A stretch of DNA of 64,000 nucleotides, taken from contig NZ_RHOC01000001.1 in assembly GCF_003946145.1 (NCBI RefSeq), positions 186,001-250,000 of the forward strand. Direction: 5' to 3'. Origin of the DNA: Levilactobacillus huananensis (lineage in GTDB: Bacteria; Bacillota; Bacilli; Lactobacillales; Lactobacillaceae). Positions 18,996 through 28,448 of this stretch are shown here, piece by piece; the first letter of the stretch is position 1; each line of letters starts with the position of its first letter. The notes under the pieces are model-generated. The model was not told where the DNA came from. It was given only the letters and a program-made list of their open reading frames with translations, and did not search any database. The translations under genes were made by a program, and so were the position numbers.

Positions 18996-20203
18996 TGTTG
19001 ACCTTTGAACCGTACGGTAACCCAACTTATTTCGCCCTGTTGGGAGTGGCACTCTTGCCACTGATGATTGGTATTCTGTACGGCAAGCGGTCGCGTCTGT
19101 ATGAAACGTTAATTTCAATTTTCTTCCTGGTTCTCACCTTCGGCGGTCCGAAGTGGACGCAAGGAGTAGCTTTGATCATTTACATTTTGTACGAGGTGGC
19201 GTTGACCTGGGGGTATGCCGTTTACAGAAAGCAACATAATTCGGGGCCCGTCTTCTTTATGACGGTGATCCTGTCCATCTTACCGTTAACCATCGTGAAG
19301 GTGACACCGGCTGTGGCCAATGGTCAGTCTTCACTGATTGGTTTCCTGGGTGTTAGTTATCTTTCGTTCCGTGCCGTTCAAACAATCATGGAAACACGTG
19401 ATGGCACACTGAAGGATTATCAGGTGATGACCTTCCTACAATTCATGCTCTTCTTCCCGACGATTTCATCCGGGCCAATCGACCGTTATCGGCGTTTCGA
19501 AGCCGATTATCGGACGGTTCCCGATCGGGATAAGTATCTGGGTATGATTCAAAAAGGGGTTCGCTATATTTTTGTGGGATTTCTGTATAAGTTCATTCTG
19601 GCGTATTACTTTGGAACGATCTTGATGCCGAAACTGCAAATTATGGCTATGAACTCACGAGGTGGTTTCTTAGATCTTTCTTGGCCAGTCGTGGGTTACA
19701 TGTATTGTTACAGTGCCGACTTGTTCTTTGACTTTGCTGGTTACAGTTTGTTTGCCGTCGGGACCTCTTATCTTATGGGGATTGAGACGCCGATGAACTT
19801 CAATCAGCCTTGGCGGTCACCTAACATTAAAGATTTCTGGAATCGTTGGCATATTACATTGTCATTCTGGTTCCGAGACTTCATTTATATGCGGTTAGTC
19901 TTCTGGTTCATGAAGCACCGGGTATTCAAGAAGCCAACCACCACAGCCAATGTCACGTATATTATTAATATGCTTGTCATGGGTTTCTGGCATGGGGTCA
20001 CGTGGTATTACATCACTTACGGTCTGTTCCACGGGGTCGCGTTGGTGCTCAATGACGCGTGGTTACGGTATAAGAAGAAGCACCGCCAAAGTATCCCGCA
20101 TAACGGGTTTACCCAGGTGTTTGCTATCTTCCTAACAGCAAATATGGTTTGTTTCAGTTTCCTGATCTTCTCTGGGTTATTGGATAAACTGTGGTTTCAC
20201 TAA
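18995..20203 (+). CDS. dltB: D-alanyl transfer membrane protein DltB (MBOAT)
   Basis: Polytopic membrane O-acyltransferase that moves D-alanine from DltC across the membrane to teichoic acid. The 402 residues contain the MBOAT signature around FWNRWHITLSFWFRDFIYM (about 283-301) and the conserved active-site His in GFWHGVTWYYITYGLFHG (about 329-346). Start and dltA stop overlap as TAATG, indicating coupling. Confidence 0.97.
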   Translation: MLTFEPYGNPTYFALLGVALLPLMIGILYGKRSRLYETLISIFFLVLTFGGPKWTQGVALIIYILYEVALTWGYAVYRKQHNSGPVFFMTVILSILPLTIVKVTPAVANGQSSLIGFLGVSYLSFRAVQTIMETRDGTLKDYQVMTFLQFMLFFPTISSGPIDRYRRFEADYRTVPDRDKYLGMIQKGVRYIFVGFLYKFILAYYFGTILMPKLQIMAMNSRGGFLDLSWPVVGYMYCYSADLFFDFAGYSLFAVGTSYLMGIETPMNFNQPWRSPNIKDFWNRWHITLSFWFRDFIYMRLVFWFMKHRVFKKPTTTANVTYIINMLVMGFWHGVTWYYITYGLFHGVALVLNDAWLRYKKKHRQSIPHNGFTQVFAIFLTANMVCFSFLIFSGLLDKLWFH

Positions 20204-20241
20204 ACTAAGAGTTTCATAATTCGATCGAGGGGGAAATTATA

Positions 20242-20475
20242 ATGGATATCAAAGCAACGGTTTTACAAATTTTAAACGATTTAACGGGGAACGATGTTAG
20301 TGGGGCCATGGACGATAATTTATTCGACAATGGTTTATTAGACTCCATGGGTTCCGTTCAATTGTTATTACAACTTCAAAGTGACTTAGGTGTTAATGTA
20401 CCAGTTTCTGAATTTGAGCGGTCAGAGTGGGACACGCCCAACAAGATTATTGCGAAAGTAGAAAGTCTGGCTTAG
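20242..20475 (+). CDS. dltC: D-alanyl carrier protein DltC
   Basis: A 77-residue acyl-carrier-type protein with the phosphopantetheine Ser in [16 protein letters not shown] (about residue 35). It accepts D-alanine from DltA and hands it to DltB. A GAGGGGG site precedes the ATG. dltD starts three bases after the stop. Confidence 0.97.
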   Translation: MDIKATVLQILNDLTGNDVSGAMDDNLFDNGLLDSMGSVQLLLQLQSDLGVNVPVSEFERSEWDTPNKIIAKVESLA

Positions 20476-20478
20476 TTT

Positions 20479-21768
20479 ATGGCCAAGCGACTACTACGGA
20501 TCTTTGGTCCGTTAATTCTCGCGGCTATTCTAGTTTTCGCGGTATTGGTTTCGCCGGTTACCTTTGGTTTTAAGCACATGAGTGCCGCCAAGGAACGGCA
20601 GGCTGCTGTTTCACTGTCACCCAATATTTTGCGGGGGAAGCACGTTAAGGAAGCTGCACTCGGTGATGGATACGTGCCGTTCTTTGGGTCATCAGAATGG
20701 TCACGAATCGACCCGATGCACCCGTCCGTGCTCGCTCAGAAGTATCACCGGGATTACCGGCCGTTTCTCTTGGGTGCCCGGGGCACACAGTCGTTAACAC
20801 AGTTCTTCGTGATGCAAAACATCCAGAGCCAGTTACGAAATAAGAAGGCAGTCTTCTTCATTTCGCCACAATGGTTCGTTAAGGGTGGGACGCGTAAGGA
20901 TGCCTTTGGGTTCTACTACTCACAACTGCAAACGAGTGAATGGTTGAGCCATTATCGGCATGATGCGATTGATCAGTACGCTGCCAAGCGGTTGCTTCAA
21001 ATGCCCGCGGCGAAGTCCGATCATTTCATCAACACGGCCTTACAGCAGGTGGCCGATGGAAAGTCTCTAACTGGTTACCAACGTTTCTACCTGCAATCGC
21101 GTAAGAATATGTTGACCCAGGAAGACCAATTCTTCTCTGGAATCAATTTACCATCACGAAACTTAGCTCGAGTTAACCAGCAAGCCCAGAAGTTACCCAC
21201 TCATTATTCTTACTCGGCGCTGGATTCACTCGCAGGCCGCATCGGTAAAGCACAGACCGGTAACAATAGCTTCCACATCAGCGATCAATTCTACAACCAT
21301 GGTCTCAAACAGGAGTTAAAGAAGGGGAAGCTGAAGAACTTCCAGAAGAACCTCTCTTACCTGAAGTCACCGGAATACAGTGATTTCCAACTTTGTTTGG
21401 ATCAGTTTGCTCGGTTGAATACCAACGTGCTCTTCATCATTCCACCGATTAATCAGAAGTGGCAGGAGTACACGGGGTTGTCGCCAGAGATGTTGCGGCA
21501 GTTTGATCAGAAGATTCGCTACCAACTTGAGTCCCAAGGGTTTAACAACATTGTCGACTTGAGTGATAAGGGGAACGTGCCGTACTTCATGACGGATACG
21601 ATTCACCCTGGTTGGCGGGGTTGGTTAGCGATTGACCAACGGGTTAACCCGTTCCTCAGTCAAAAACAAGCGCAACCAAAGTATGATATTAGTGACAAGT
21701 TCTATTCAAAGACTTGGCAACAATTGGGACCTTCTCAACTGAGCCAGTACGAACAGACATCGAAGTAA
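20479..21768 (+). CDS. dltD: D-alanylation protein DltD
   Basis: Membrane-anchored extracytoplasmic SGNH-like protein needed for the last D-alanine transfer step onto lipoteichoic acid. It has an N-terminal signal anchor (about residues 7-30), the catalytic Ser block VPFFGSSEWSRIDPMHPS (about 66) and the DTIHPGWRGW block with the paired Asp/His (about 373). Length, 429 residues, is normal. Last gene of the operon. Confidence 0.96.
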   Translation: MAKRLLRIFGPLILAAILVFAVLVSPVTFGFKHMSAAKERQAAVSLSPNILRGKHVKEAALGDGYVPFFGSSEWSRIDPMHPSVLAQKYHRDYRPFLLGARGTQSLTQFFVMQNIQSQLRNKKAVFFISPQWFVKGGTRKDAFGFYYSQLQTSEWLSHYRHDAIDQYAAKRLLQMPAAKSDHFINTALQQVADGKSLTGYQRFYLQSRKNMLTQEDQFFSGINLPSRNLARVNQQAQKLPTHYSYSALDSLAGRIGKAQTGNNSFHISDQFYNHGLKQELKKGKLKNFQKNLSYLKSPEYSDFQLCLDQFARLNTNVLFIIPPINQKWQEYTGLSPEMLRQFDQKIRYQLESQGFNNIVDLSDKGNVPYFMTDTIHPGWRGWLAIDQRVNPFLSQKQAQPKYDISDKFYSKTWQQLGPSQLSQYEQTSK

Positions 21769-21774
21769 ACAAGG

Positions 21775-21805
21775 AAGACCCGAAACTAGTTGTTTCGGGT
21801 CTTTT
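21775..21805 (+). terminator. Intrinsic terminator of the dlt operon
   Basis: A perfect 12-bp stem (AAGACCCGAAAC and complement) with a 5-nt loop, ending in TTTT, just after dltD. Confidence 0.85.
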
Positions 21806-21842
21806 GCGTTCATTGAGAGTCGTTAGCAGTGTTCCTTTTAGT

Positions 21843-21871
21843 TTGTACTTGCTGCGGATGGTTGGTATAAT
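21843..21871 (+). promoter_or_regulatory. Sigma-A promoter of lepA
   Basis: TTGTAC (21843-21848), a 17-base spacer and a perfect TATAAT (21866-21871), 39 bases ahead of the lepA start. Confidence 0.75.
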
Positions 21872-21909
21872 TGTTGGGACATGGTGTTATAGGAAAGTAG
21901 GAAATCAAC

Positions 21910-23742
21910 ATGGATCTTGAAAAACTTAAAAACCATCAAAAATATATTCGAAACTTTTCCATCGTGGCCCATATTGACCATGGGAAGTCGACCTTAGCCG
22001 ATCGTATTCTGGAATTAACGGATACAATCTCCAAGCGAGATATGCAAGATCAAGTGTTGGATAACATGGATCTTGAACGAGAACGTGGGATTACGATCAA
22101 GTTAAATGCCGTAGAATTGACGTATCACGCCAAGGACGGCCATGACTATGAGTTTCACCTGATCGATACGCCAGGGCACGTGGACTTCTCCTATGAGGTC
22201 TCACGAAGCTTGGCGGCGTGTGAAGGGGCTATCTTAGTGGTTGATGCTGCCCAAGGGGTTGAAGCGCAGACGTTGGCCAATGTCTATTTGGCTTTGGATG
22301 ATGATTTGGAGATTGTACCGGTCATCAATAAGATTGATTTGCCAGCCGCCGATCCAGAGAAGGTTAAGAATGAAATCGAAGAGGTCATCGGTTTGGATGC
22401 CTCCGATGCTGTGCTGGCAAGTGCTAAGCAAGGGATCGGTATTCCGGAATTACTGGAGCAGATCGTGGATAAGGTTCCTGCCCCAACTGGTGATTTAGAC
22501 GCACCACTTAAGGCTTTGGTCTTTGACTCCGTCTACGATGACTATCGTGGGGTTGTCTTGAGTGTTCGAGTCTTTGAGGGAACGGTTCAGCCCGGCGATA
22601 AAATCCAATTGATGAATAGTGGTAGTGTCTATGAGGTGACTGAAGTGGGGGTTAACTCACCGAAGCCGATTTCACGCGAATACCTTATTGCTGGGGATGT
22701 GGGTTATATCACCGCCAGCATCAAGGATATTACGGACACCCGTGTTGGGGATACCGTCACCAATGCGGCAGATCCCGCTGAAAAAGCGTTACCGGGTTAT
22801 CGTGAAATGGCACCAATGGTTTATGCCGGATTGTATCCCACGGATAATGCGAAGTTAAATGACCTTCGTGAGGCCCTAGAGAAATTGAAGTTAAATGACG
22901 CGGCTTTGGAATTTGAGCCAGAAGCGTCACAAGCGTTGGGCTTTGGGTTTCGGTGTGGTTTCTTGGGAATGTTGCATATGGATGTCATCCAAGAACGACT
23001 CGAACGTGAGTTTAATCTCGATTTAATTACGACGGCACCATCCGTTACGTACCACGCTTATTTGACCGACGGGACGATGAAGGAAGTCGAAAACCCCGCA
23101 GAGATGCCCGAGGCTTCTTCGATTAAACGAATTGAAGAACCGATCGTGAAGGCGACGATTATGGCACCTAACGAGTATGTTGGGGCGATTATGGAGCTGT
23201 GCCAACATCGACGTGGTCAATTCTTGACGATGGAATATTTGGATGAATATCGCGTTAATATCATGTACAACATGCCTTTGTCAGAGATTATTTTTGACTT
23301 CTTTGACAAATTAAAATCCAGTACCCGTGGGTATGCGTCATTGGATTATGAGACTAATGGGTACATGGAAGCTGATTTGGTCAAGATTGATATTCTGTTG
23401 AACGGCGACCAAGTGGATGCCTTGAGTTTCATTGCGCACCGGACATTTGCCCCACAACGGGGGCGTGAGATTGCGTCACGGTTGAAGAAGATTATTCCGC
23501 GGCAAAACTTTGAAATCCCTGTTCAAGCGGCTATTGGCGCCAAAATTATTGCCAGAACGACTATTAAGGCCTACCGGAAAGACGTTACGGCTCATCTCTA
23601 TGGGGGTGACCGTACTCGGCGGATGAAACTGCTCGAGAAGCAAAAGGCCGGAAAGAAACGGATGAAGGCTGTCGGGAAGGTTGACATCCCGCAGGAAGCG
23701 TTCATGGCCGTTTTGAAGACTGATGAGGATGAAACTAAGTAG
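21910..23742 (+). CDS. lepA: Elongation factor 4 (LepA)
   Basis: Ribosome-associated GTPase implicated in back-translocation and 30S assembly. The 610 residues show G1 [16 protein letters not shown] (about 21), G3 [16 protein letters not shown] (about 83), G4 [13 protein letters not shown] (about 138), EF-G-like domains III and V, and the LepA-specific C-terminal domain ending [20 protein letters not shown]. It is the last core gene before the integrated relic. Confidence 0.97.
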   Translation: MDLEKLKNHQKYIRNFSIVAHIDHGKSTLADRILELTDTISKRDMQDQVLDNMDLERERGITIKLNAVELTYHAKDGHDYEFHLIDTPGHVDFSYEVSRSLAACEGAILVVDAAQGVEAQTLANVYLALDDDLEIVPVINKIDLPAADPEKVKNEIEEVIGLDASDAVLASAKQGIGIPELLEQIVDKVPAPTGDLDAPLKALVFDSVYDDYRGVVLSVRVFEGTVQPGDKIQLMNSGSVYEVTEVGVNSPKPISREYLIAGDVGYITASIKDITDTRVGDTVTNAADPAEKALPGYREMAPMVYAGLYPTDNAKLNDLREALEKLKLNDAALEFEPEASQALGFGFRCGFLGMLHMDVIQERLEREFNLDLITTAPSVTYHAYLTDGTMKEVENPAEMPEASSIKRIEEPIVKATIMAPNEYVGAIMELCQHRRGQFLTMEYLDEYRVNIMYNMPLSEIIFDFFDKLKSSTRGYASLDYETNGYMEADLVKIDILLNGDQVDALSFIAHRTFAPQRGREIASRLKKIIPRQNFEIPVQAAIGAKIIARTTIKAYRKDVTAHLYGGDRTRRMKLLEKQKAGKKRMKAVGKVDIPQEAFMAVLKTDEDETK

Positions 23743-23845
23743 TGACGCGGGTTATATGCAACTGCCTTTTCGGTATCCAACATTTATCCTGCGTGTATCC
23801 GACGAAAAGTTGAAATGGTAGGATAAAATAGTTTTTGGTGCCGGA

Positions 23846-25100
23846 TTAGGCATCATGGTTCATCATCTTTTCAAAGATGTCGACTGTTTCAGTACTCATC
23901 TTTTTTGTGATATGAGAATAGGTATCAAGTGTTGTAGAGATTCGAGAGTGCCCAAGGCACGCTTGAATCTTTTTTATATTGGTATCATTTTCGATTAACA
24001 TTGTTGCATGTGTATGTCGAAACGAATGAAAGTCAAATGGAAGACCTAATTCTTTCTGAATTTTATCAGCGTGGTACTTGATAGAAGATGGGGAACAGGT
24101 GCCTCATTTTCTTTTGTACATACAAAATTGGAATCATGGTACTTCCGTACCACAATTTTGAACCATTTGGTCCCTACGTTTTTTCTTTAGTAGATCGACT
24201 GAAGACTGGACAATCAATATATTTAGGTAGCTGACCTCGTTTTTTAGGAGGGCAATTTCAAAACTTACCTTTTCATGTTTAATTTCTTTATTCAAATTGT
24301 AGGATGAAGTGTCGGATAAACCATGCTTTTTATCTTCCCGACGCTTTTTTTGGAGAATTGTAACATATCTTGGTGAACATCTATGGTTTGTGCTTCAAGG
24401 TCGATTGCGTCCATTCAAAGCCACAAACTACGTCGCTTCGTATATCGTTCTCAAAGTCTATTTGTAGAGGCATGTTAAACGGACTAGGAAAGGATATCAC
24501 AGAAAGGATTATCTGACATTGTTCTATGGTAATTATCATTAAATCGAAGCGTTTTCTACCTCTTCGTTGCTCATATTTTGGCATTTTACATAGTCTCCCA
24601 GATTCTCTTTAATAAGTTGGATGGGGAAGACGACCATTTTAAATTCTTTGCAAAGGACAGTGAGTATGATTTCTACAGCGTGTTTGGCTAGGTCAGTGTC
24701 CCCAAGGTCATTCATTATTTTTTTGCAATGAAGCAGGTCTAATCGATTTACATTGGTATTTTCTAATGGCAGGATCGATATATTTGTTAATTACATTTGA
24801 GTAGTTTACTTGAGTGTGTCCCTTTAGATTTTTAATAGATAATTCTCATACCAATATTCAAAATAATTGCTAACACTCATATTAGAAAAGTTAATCGGTA
24901 CACCACAATTTTCGTATTCTAAAATATTTTTTCGAAGTATAATTTCGACCTCACCAAGGGTATTTCCACCAAGACGTTCAATACGGGGCTATTTTCCTTT
25001 TCATATATCAAAGGAGTAGTACCAGTATTTGTAATGCTGTTTAACTGCTTCCTGTATACAAATTCCTTCAAGAATATGTTTCTAGTGGTTGGTTCACGAG
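23846..25100 (-). pseudogene. Decayed tyrosine integrase
   Basis: Reading the minus strand in changing frames reconstructs a full phage/ICE-type integrase. There is a fragmentary arm domain (RIERLGGNTLGEVEIILRKN) and a core-binding domain (SVSNYFEYWYENYLL, later MNDLGDTDLAKHAVEIILTV). Next comes the first catalytic box (FENDIRSDVVCGFEW, Arg retained). The C-terminal block has HSFRHTHATML, CLGHSRISTTLDTYSH and the nucleophile Tyr, ending at a TAA at 23846-23848. At least four frameshifts or stops break it, so it is non-functional. It lies about 100 bases from the lepA stop; the attachment site was not identified. The upstream limit is approximate. Confidence 0.85.
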
Positions 25101-25125
25101 CAAACATGTGTTCTTTTTGGCTTAA

Positions 25126-25146
25126 ATAAAAAGCCCCAATAGGGGC
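25126..25146 (-). terminator. Terminator of the DUF5067-like gene
   Basis: On the minus strand GCCCC-TATT-GGGGC is followed by a T-rich run, eight bases beyond the stop of the gene at 25154-25903. Confidence 0.75.
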
Positions 25147-25153
25147 CATGTAG

Positions 25154-25903
25154 CTATTTAGATGATTTTAGTGGAATGGTTATATCGTAGGTATGCAGAG
25201 TTCCTGAGTCTCCTGTGTCGGCGTCCATTTTCAAACGAATGGATGAAAATTGATTAGTCTTGTTTAAGTGAGGAACAAAGAAAACTAGAACTGCTTTTTT
25301 GGTTGCACCAGAGTTAATATCATCAATTTTTTGGCTTTCCATGGACGCAATATTTATTTGCTGACCATCACTGGTATTCAAGACGGATTGGCCGTCAAAC
25401 AAGGTCATATCTGCGCCAGCGGTGAATGATAAGCTAACCGCAATGAATCCTTCCTCGGATGTGTTTCCATTATCGTCATCATCATAACTGAATATATCCG
25501 TAGTAGCGACATTAACGCCTGTTACCTCTAGATCTGAATTGTTAAAACTGGTATCCCCATAGTTGCTTTTAAAAGTTTGCCGTTTTTTAATAGATACATC
25601 GGTCCCATCAGACAGTTGGACATCTGAATCGTCGGATGTACTATCATTGGTATCCGATTCGGAGTCACTATCAGTGCCCGATGAGTTACTATCCTCAGAG
25701 GAGGATGATTCTAGAACCGCTTCGGTTCCTTGATCCTGTGACTGTAGTCGTTGCTGGTGAACCGCAAATCCAACTCCTCCGATTACAATGATAACAATTG
25801 TGATTCCAAGCCATATGTACCAGTGTCCATACCACTTAACTCCAGTTTGTTCCTTAACTACATATATTTTTCCGTCTTCACCCTTAATGGTCTTTTTGGC
25901 CAT
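25154..25903 (-). CDS. Membrane-anchored DUF4352/DUF5067-like protein
   Basis: A 249-residue protein with a short cytoplasmic N-terminus (MAKKTIKGEDGKIYVVKEQ), one membrane helix (about residues 30-48) and an extracellular Ser/Asp/Thr-rich linker (about 62-100). A beta-rich C-terminal domain resembles DUF4352/DUF5067 (EEGFIAVSLSFTAGADM, NLN-type ending TYDITIPLKSSK). It sits between the integrase and the repressor, where temperate elements of lactic acid bacteria often keep a surface-exposed exclusion protein; that role is inference. AGGAGG precedes the ATG. A 27-bp motif shared with two other exported genes lies upstream at 25943-25969. Confidence 0.8.
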   Translation of the reverse strand: MAKKTIKGEDGKIYVVKEQTGVKWYGHWYIWLGITIVIIVIGGVGFAVHQQRLQSQDQGTEAVLESSSSEDSNSSGTDSDSESDTNDSTSDDSDVQLSDGTDVSIKKRQTFKSNYGDTSFNNSDLEVTGVNVATTDIFSYDDDDNGNTSEEGFIAVSLSFTAGADMTLFDGQSVLNTSDGQQINIASMESQKIDDINSGATKKAVLVFFVPHLNKTNQFSSIRLKMDADTGDSGTLHTYDITIPLKSSK

Positions 25904-25942
25904 GTGAAATTCCTCCTAGTATGTATCCCAGCATGGGACTTT

Positions 25943-25969
25943 CAGCTTTTATAGTCATCAGTTTTGGAC
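25943..25969 (-). promoter_or_regulatory. Shared 27-bp upstream motif, copy A
   Basis: On the minus strand it begins GTCCAAAACTGATGAC and ends AAAAGCTG, 40 bases before the start at 25903. It is identical at 25 of 27 positions to copy B (31146-31172). The outer end overlaps an arm of the inverted repeat at 25966-26008. Confidence 0.55.
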
Positions 25970-26008
25970 TACGATTTATGTCCGGAACAAGGTGATGAAT
26001 CGTAGTCC
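25966..26008. repeat. Inverted repeat in the 25904-26304 intergenic region
   Basis: GGACTACGATTTAT pairs with ATGAATCGTAGTCC (one wobble pair) across a 15-nt loop. No T tract follows on either strand. Apart from this, the shared motif and the repeat at 26257-26296, I see no feature in 25904-26304. Confidence 0.6.
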
Positions 26009-26256
26009 AGAGCGCCGGTATTATTGATGTTTTTTCCGTTCACTGCTATAAGTACAGCCTTAACGATTGAGTTATCTGTATTGCGGAGAGAACTTAGAGT
26101 TAATGGTAATTTTGGCAAAATTGTATTTTAACATCTGTATTTTCCATAATCATTTCCCCCAAAAAAATATATAGTTTTAAATGGTTGAAATCATGTGCGC
26201 TATTAATGGCACTTGATTTCAGTACTTAACTTCATCGTAAGGTAGTCCATATCGAT

Positions 26257-26296
26257 ATTGCTTAGCCAATTTCTTATATGAACCGGCTAAGCAATT
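26257..26296. repeat. Inverted repeat beyond the immA remnant
   Basis: Perfect 11-bp arms ATTGCTTAGCC and GGCTAAGCAAT separated by 18 bases, adjacent to the last codons of the ImmA pseudogene on the minus strand. It lacks a T tract on either side, so it is not a standard terminator. Confidence 0.5.
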
Positions 26297-26304
26297 GTTA
26301 TCCT

Positions 26305-26640
26305 TAATATAAAGAGCTTTCAATTAGTATCGCAAAGAAGTCCATCAGCTTATATTCTGTGTCGAACTTAGAGTGAGTGCAGGTGCAATATCCAACCGAA
26401 CCTTCATGTATAATCACATGGCCAAGTTTGTGGACCATAATAGAGTATTGGTAGGGTTTGTACTGATGGACTCGTTAAGTATGGTGCTACTACTGTCGCT
26501 TACAAAAATAGATAATTTTATAAGCGACAGTAGTAGCACCATTCAACTTGGATATTCAACTTCTCTGCGATGATAAATGGATTAGCGGTTTGGTAGCGGG
26601 AAGTGACTGCCCTAACGATATTACTTATTTTCAAGCACCC
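26305..26640 (-). pseudogene. ImmA/IrrE-type metallopeptidase remnant
   Basis: The minus strand gives, in pieces, the start of an ImmA-like protein (RYQTANPFIIAEKLNIQVEW) and its metal site, now HKLGHVIIHEG. The catalytic Glu of HExxH has become Lys. In between, a frame change and the inverted repeat at 26481-26542 destroy the reading frame. Intact ImmA proteases cleave the neighbouring repressor to induce excision. The position directly downstream of the repressor gene fits that role. The gene is clearly dead. Confidence 0.8.
26481..26542. repeat. Perfect 22-bp inverted repeat inside the immA remnant
   Basis: Arms ATGGTGCTACTACTGTCGCT+TA (26481-26502) and its exact complement (26521-26542) flank 18 bases that themselves contain AAAAT/ATTTT arms. 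One arm continues the immA reading (VEWCYYCRL on the minus strand), so the other looks like an inverted duplicate of it. No target-site duplication was found. Confidence 0.9.
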
Positions 26641-26642
26641 AC

Positions 26643-27020
26643 TTATTTTTTCTCTTTCTTTTTTTCATTCCAGAAGATTGTTGCCATCGCTACTCGTACT
26701 TGAGCATCTTGCTCAGGGGTCAAATCCACGCCGCCAAAAGTAATTGAACCTTCATTAGACTCAAGGAACTCCTTGAGATCTTTTGTATCCTGTTTAGTTG
26801 CCCAACTTGGAGTTTGATTTTTCCCGAGTAGATAGTCGGTCGTGACCTTGAAAAGATCTGCGAACTTCGCAAGTTCCTCGTTCGTAACTGCGCGATTACC
26901 ATGCTCAATTTTGTTCATAGTAACCTTATTGAAACCCATGCGATCGGCTAATTCTTTTTGCGTCCAATCATAAGCTTCACGCAAATTGACTATTCTTAAA
27001 ACTAGTTTATTGTTCATCAT
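26643..27020 (-). CDS. XRE-family (cI-like) repressor
   Basis: A 125-residue protein with an N-terminal helix-turn-helix (LREAYDWTQKELADRMGFNK, then IEHGNRAVTNEELAKFADLF, ending in YLLGK near residue 67). A short C-terminal region (about 70-125, DLTPEQDAQVRVAMATIF) has no Ser/Lys protease pair, consistent with control by ImmA rather than self-cleavage. Either of two adjacent ATG codons may be the start; the second is better spaced from GAGG. It is divergent from the Cro-like gene at 27185. The gene is intact although its immA partner is dead. Confidence 0.85.
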   Translation of the reverse strand: MMNNKLVLRIVNLREAYDWTQKELADRMGFNKVTMNKIEHGNRAVTNEELAKFADLFKVTTDYLLGKNQTPSWATKQDTKDLKEFLESNEGSITFGGVDLTPEQDAQVRVAMATIFWNEKKKEKK

Positions 27021-27030
27021 GAGCCTCGCT

Positions 27031-27170
27031 TTCGTTACTGTATTGACAACTAAATGATAGCACTGTTACTTTTTTAGAAACAAAAAAGTTTCAAAAAGAG
27101 TAACTATTTACATTGGAATACTAAAATAGTAACTATATTATATAGTTATGGGTAACATATCAGTAACCGA
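27031..27170. promoter_or_regulatory. Divergent operator region of the first immunity switch
   Basis: GTAAC occurs at 27100, 27129, 27152 and 27163, and its complement GTTAC at 27034 and 27065, all between the repressor and cro-like genes. A 19-bp palindrome, TAACTATAT-T-ATATAGTTA (27130-27148), includes one of them. TTTACA-17-TAACTA is a possible rightward promoter. The repeated sites are good candidates for repressor/Cro binding. Confidence 0.6.
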
Positions 27171-27184
27171 AAAGAGGTGCGAAC

Positions 27185-27400
27185 ATGATGGGATTAGATT
27201 TGAAACTGATTAAGAAACGCCGAATCGAGCTTAGATTGACGCAGCAGGATATGGTTGACCGCCTAAGCCTAAGAACTAGGGCGAATTATTCTCGATACGA
27301 AAGCGGCAAATACACTTTCGGTGCTGATTCTGTTCCGGTACTACATCCGGTACTTAAGATGCCGACGACTAAACTTTTTACACAAAGGTTACTGAAATAG
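27185..27400 (+). CDS. Cro-like XRE-family protein, C-terminus probably frameshifted
   Basis: A 71-residue helix-turn-helix protein (LKLIKKRRIELRLTQQDMVD, TRANYSRYESGKYTFGADS) transcribed away from the repressor, with AAGAGGTG upstream. The tail LFTQRLLK looks wrong. In another frame the DNA reads YTKVTEIETGIDDKSEEAS to a TGA at about 27438, which continues the expected ending. A one-base change near the TTTTT run at about 27374 is likely. The DNA-binding part remains intact. Confidence 0.7.
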   Translation: MMGLDLKLIKKRRIELRLTQQDMVDRLSLRTRANYSRYESGKYTFGADSVPVLHPVLKMPTTKLFTQRLLK

Positions 27401-27437
27401 AAACCGGCATCGATGATAAGTCTGAGGAGGCGAGCTG

Positions 27438-27635
27438 ATGAAAAAGAGGTAGGTAATTCATTTTTGCAAATCGGGTGGATTTAACCACTTAGTGAATGTA
27501 TTTGTGGGCAATAACTTGTTTGCGGCAGTTACATTTACTGATGAAGAAGTGAAAAATATTTTGCAAAAATATCCACTAGCCCAAGGTAATCTCTTTGCAC
27601 TAGTGGAAGGGGTAGAAATTAAGCTAAAAAGTTAG
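27438..27635 (+). pseudogene. Small phage-type gene with an early stop
   Basis: A 65-codon frame starting ATG with AGGAGG upstream is interrupted only at codon 5 by TAG (27450-27452). After it, the frame reads VIHFCKSGGFNHLVNVFVGN and continues to the TAG at 27633. Function unknown; it follows the cro-like gene as early genes of temperate elements do. Its end overlaps the convergent DUF2513 remnant by four bases. Confidence 0.65.
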
Positions 27636-28001
27636 AAGCCTAATCGATTTTTAATAATTTTAGCGGCAGCGGCGCTAACGATACTGAGAGAGGCAGAACC
27701 AACTTTTGAAATAACAGTGTCTTTTGTTTCTTTCCAGACACTGTTGTCACGAATATTGTCTAAGTATTTGTGGCCTTCCCATGTTAATTTGGTTGATTAC
27801 AATTGTTCCACCTTGAATAACTGCGCCACCATCAAGTAAACTTGCTTCATCCAATAGGGCAACACAATAGATAACTTCACCTTTTCCCCATTTGTCTTTC
27901 ATTTCGTCAATGAGATCGTCAGTATAACGAGGATTTCCAATCGGTACGTTGTTTTCAACCCAAATTAATATATCTCGAACACAATCATGTTCTAGTTTCA
28001 A
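27632..28001 (-). pseudogene. DUF2513-like protein gene, frameshifted
   Basis: The minus strand begins MKLEHDCVRDILIWVENNVP, the DUF2513 hallmark, and runs to INQINMGRPQILRQYS. The expected continuation is in another frame: TWEGHKYLDNIRDNSVWKET, followed by an amphipathic tail ending IIKNRLGF and a TAA at 27632-27634. A single indel near 27775 accounts for the break. The function of DUF2513 is unknown; such genes are frequent in prophages. Confidence 0.8.
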
Positions 28002-28063
28002 TTTTATTCACTTCCTGTTCATATCTATTATGACACAGGGATGAGCACAGAGAAGGTGAGCTG

Positions 28064-28253
28064 ATGGAAAAAGAAAGCCATGCTGAATGTTTCGGCAACC
28101 GTCTACAATTTAGACGACATAAAAGGGTTGCTACCATAAATAGTCGCCTTAGAGGGAAAATATGATGTTGAATTAACTATTTCTTATTCGGATTGTTCCA
28201 AGGATCAATTTCTCCCTGAACAGTTTTTAAAAGAAAATCGTAATCCTGAGTAA
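28064..28253 (+). pseudogene. Small broken gene of the relic
   Basis: A good ribosome site (AAGGTGAG) precedes the ATG at 28064, but the frame shifts almost at once. The frame from the ATG at 28080 reads MLNVSATVYNLDDIKGLLP, meets TAA (28137-28139), and continues IVALEGKYDVELTISYSDCS to the TAA at 28251. Unknown family. From 28254 to 28448 I see no gene. Confidence 0.5.
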
Positions 28254-28448
28254 CGGTAACAACGCATAGCATCATCCTTACTTGTGTTGATTTGTACACG
28301 GCTGTTATTATTCTAGCGTTGCCTTGGTTAATTCAACAGTGAGTTCTTTATCAGACTTCTCTGGTATATTCTTCACCGCCATCCATACTAATTGGACCAA
28401 AAGAGGTGATGGGTATTAATTTACCAATGAACAAAGAGAGGTGAGTTA

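Noticed and set aside
24137-24152. GGTAC-TTCC-GTACC as a regulatory palindrome
   Set aside because: It is short and lies inside the decayed integrase, where it can be read as coding sequence (CGTEVP).
26373-26573. Plus-strand 66-codon open frame
   Set aside because: It crosses the inverted repeat and is antisense to the ImmA remnant; no ribosome site.
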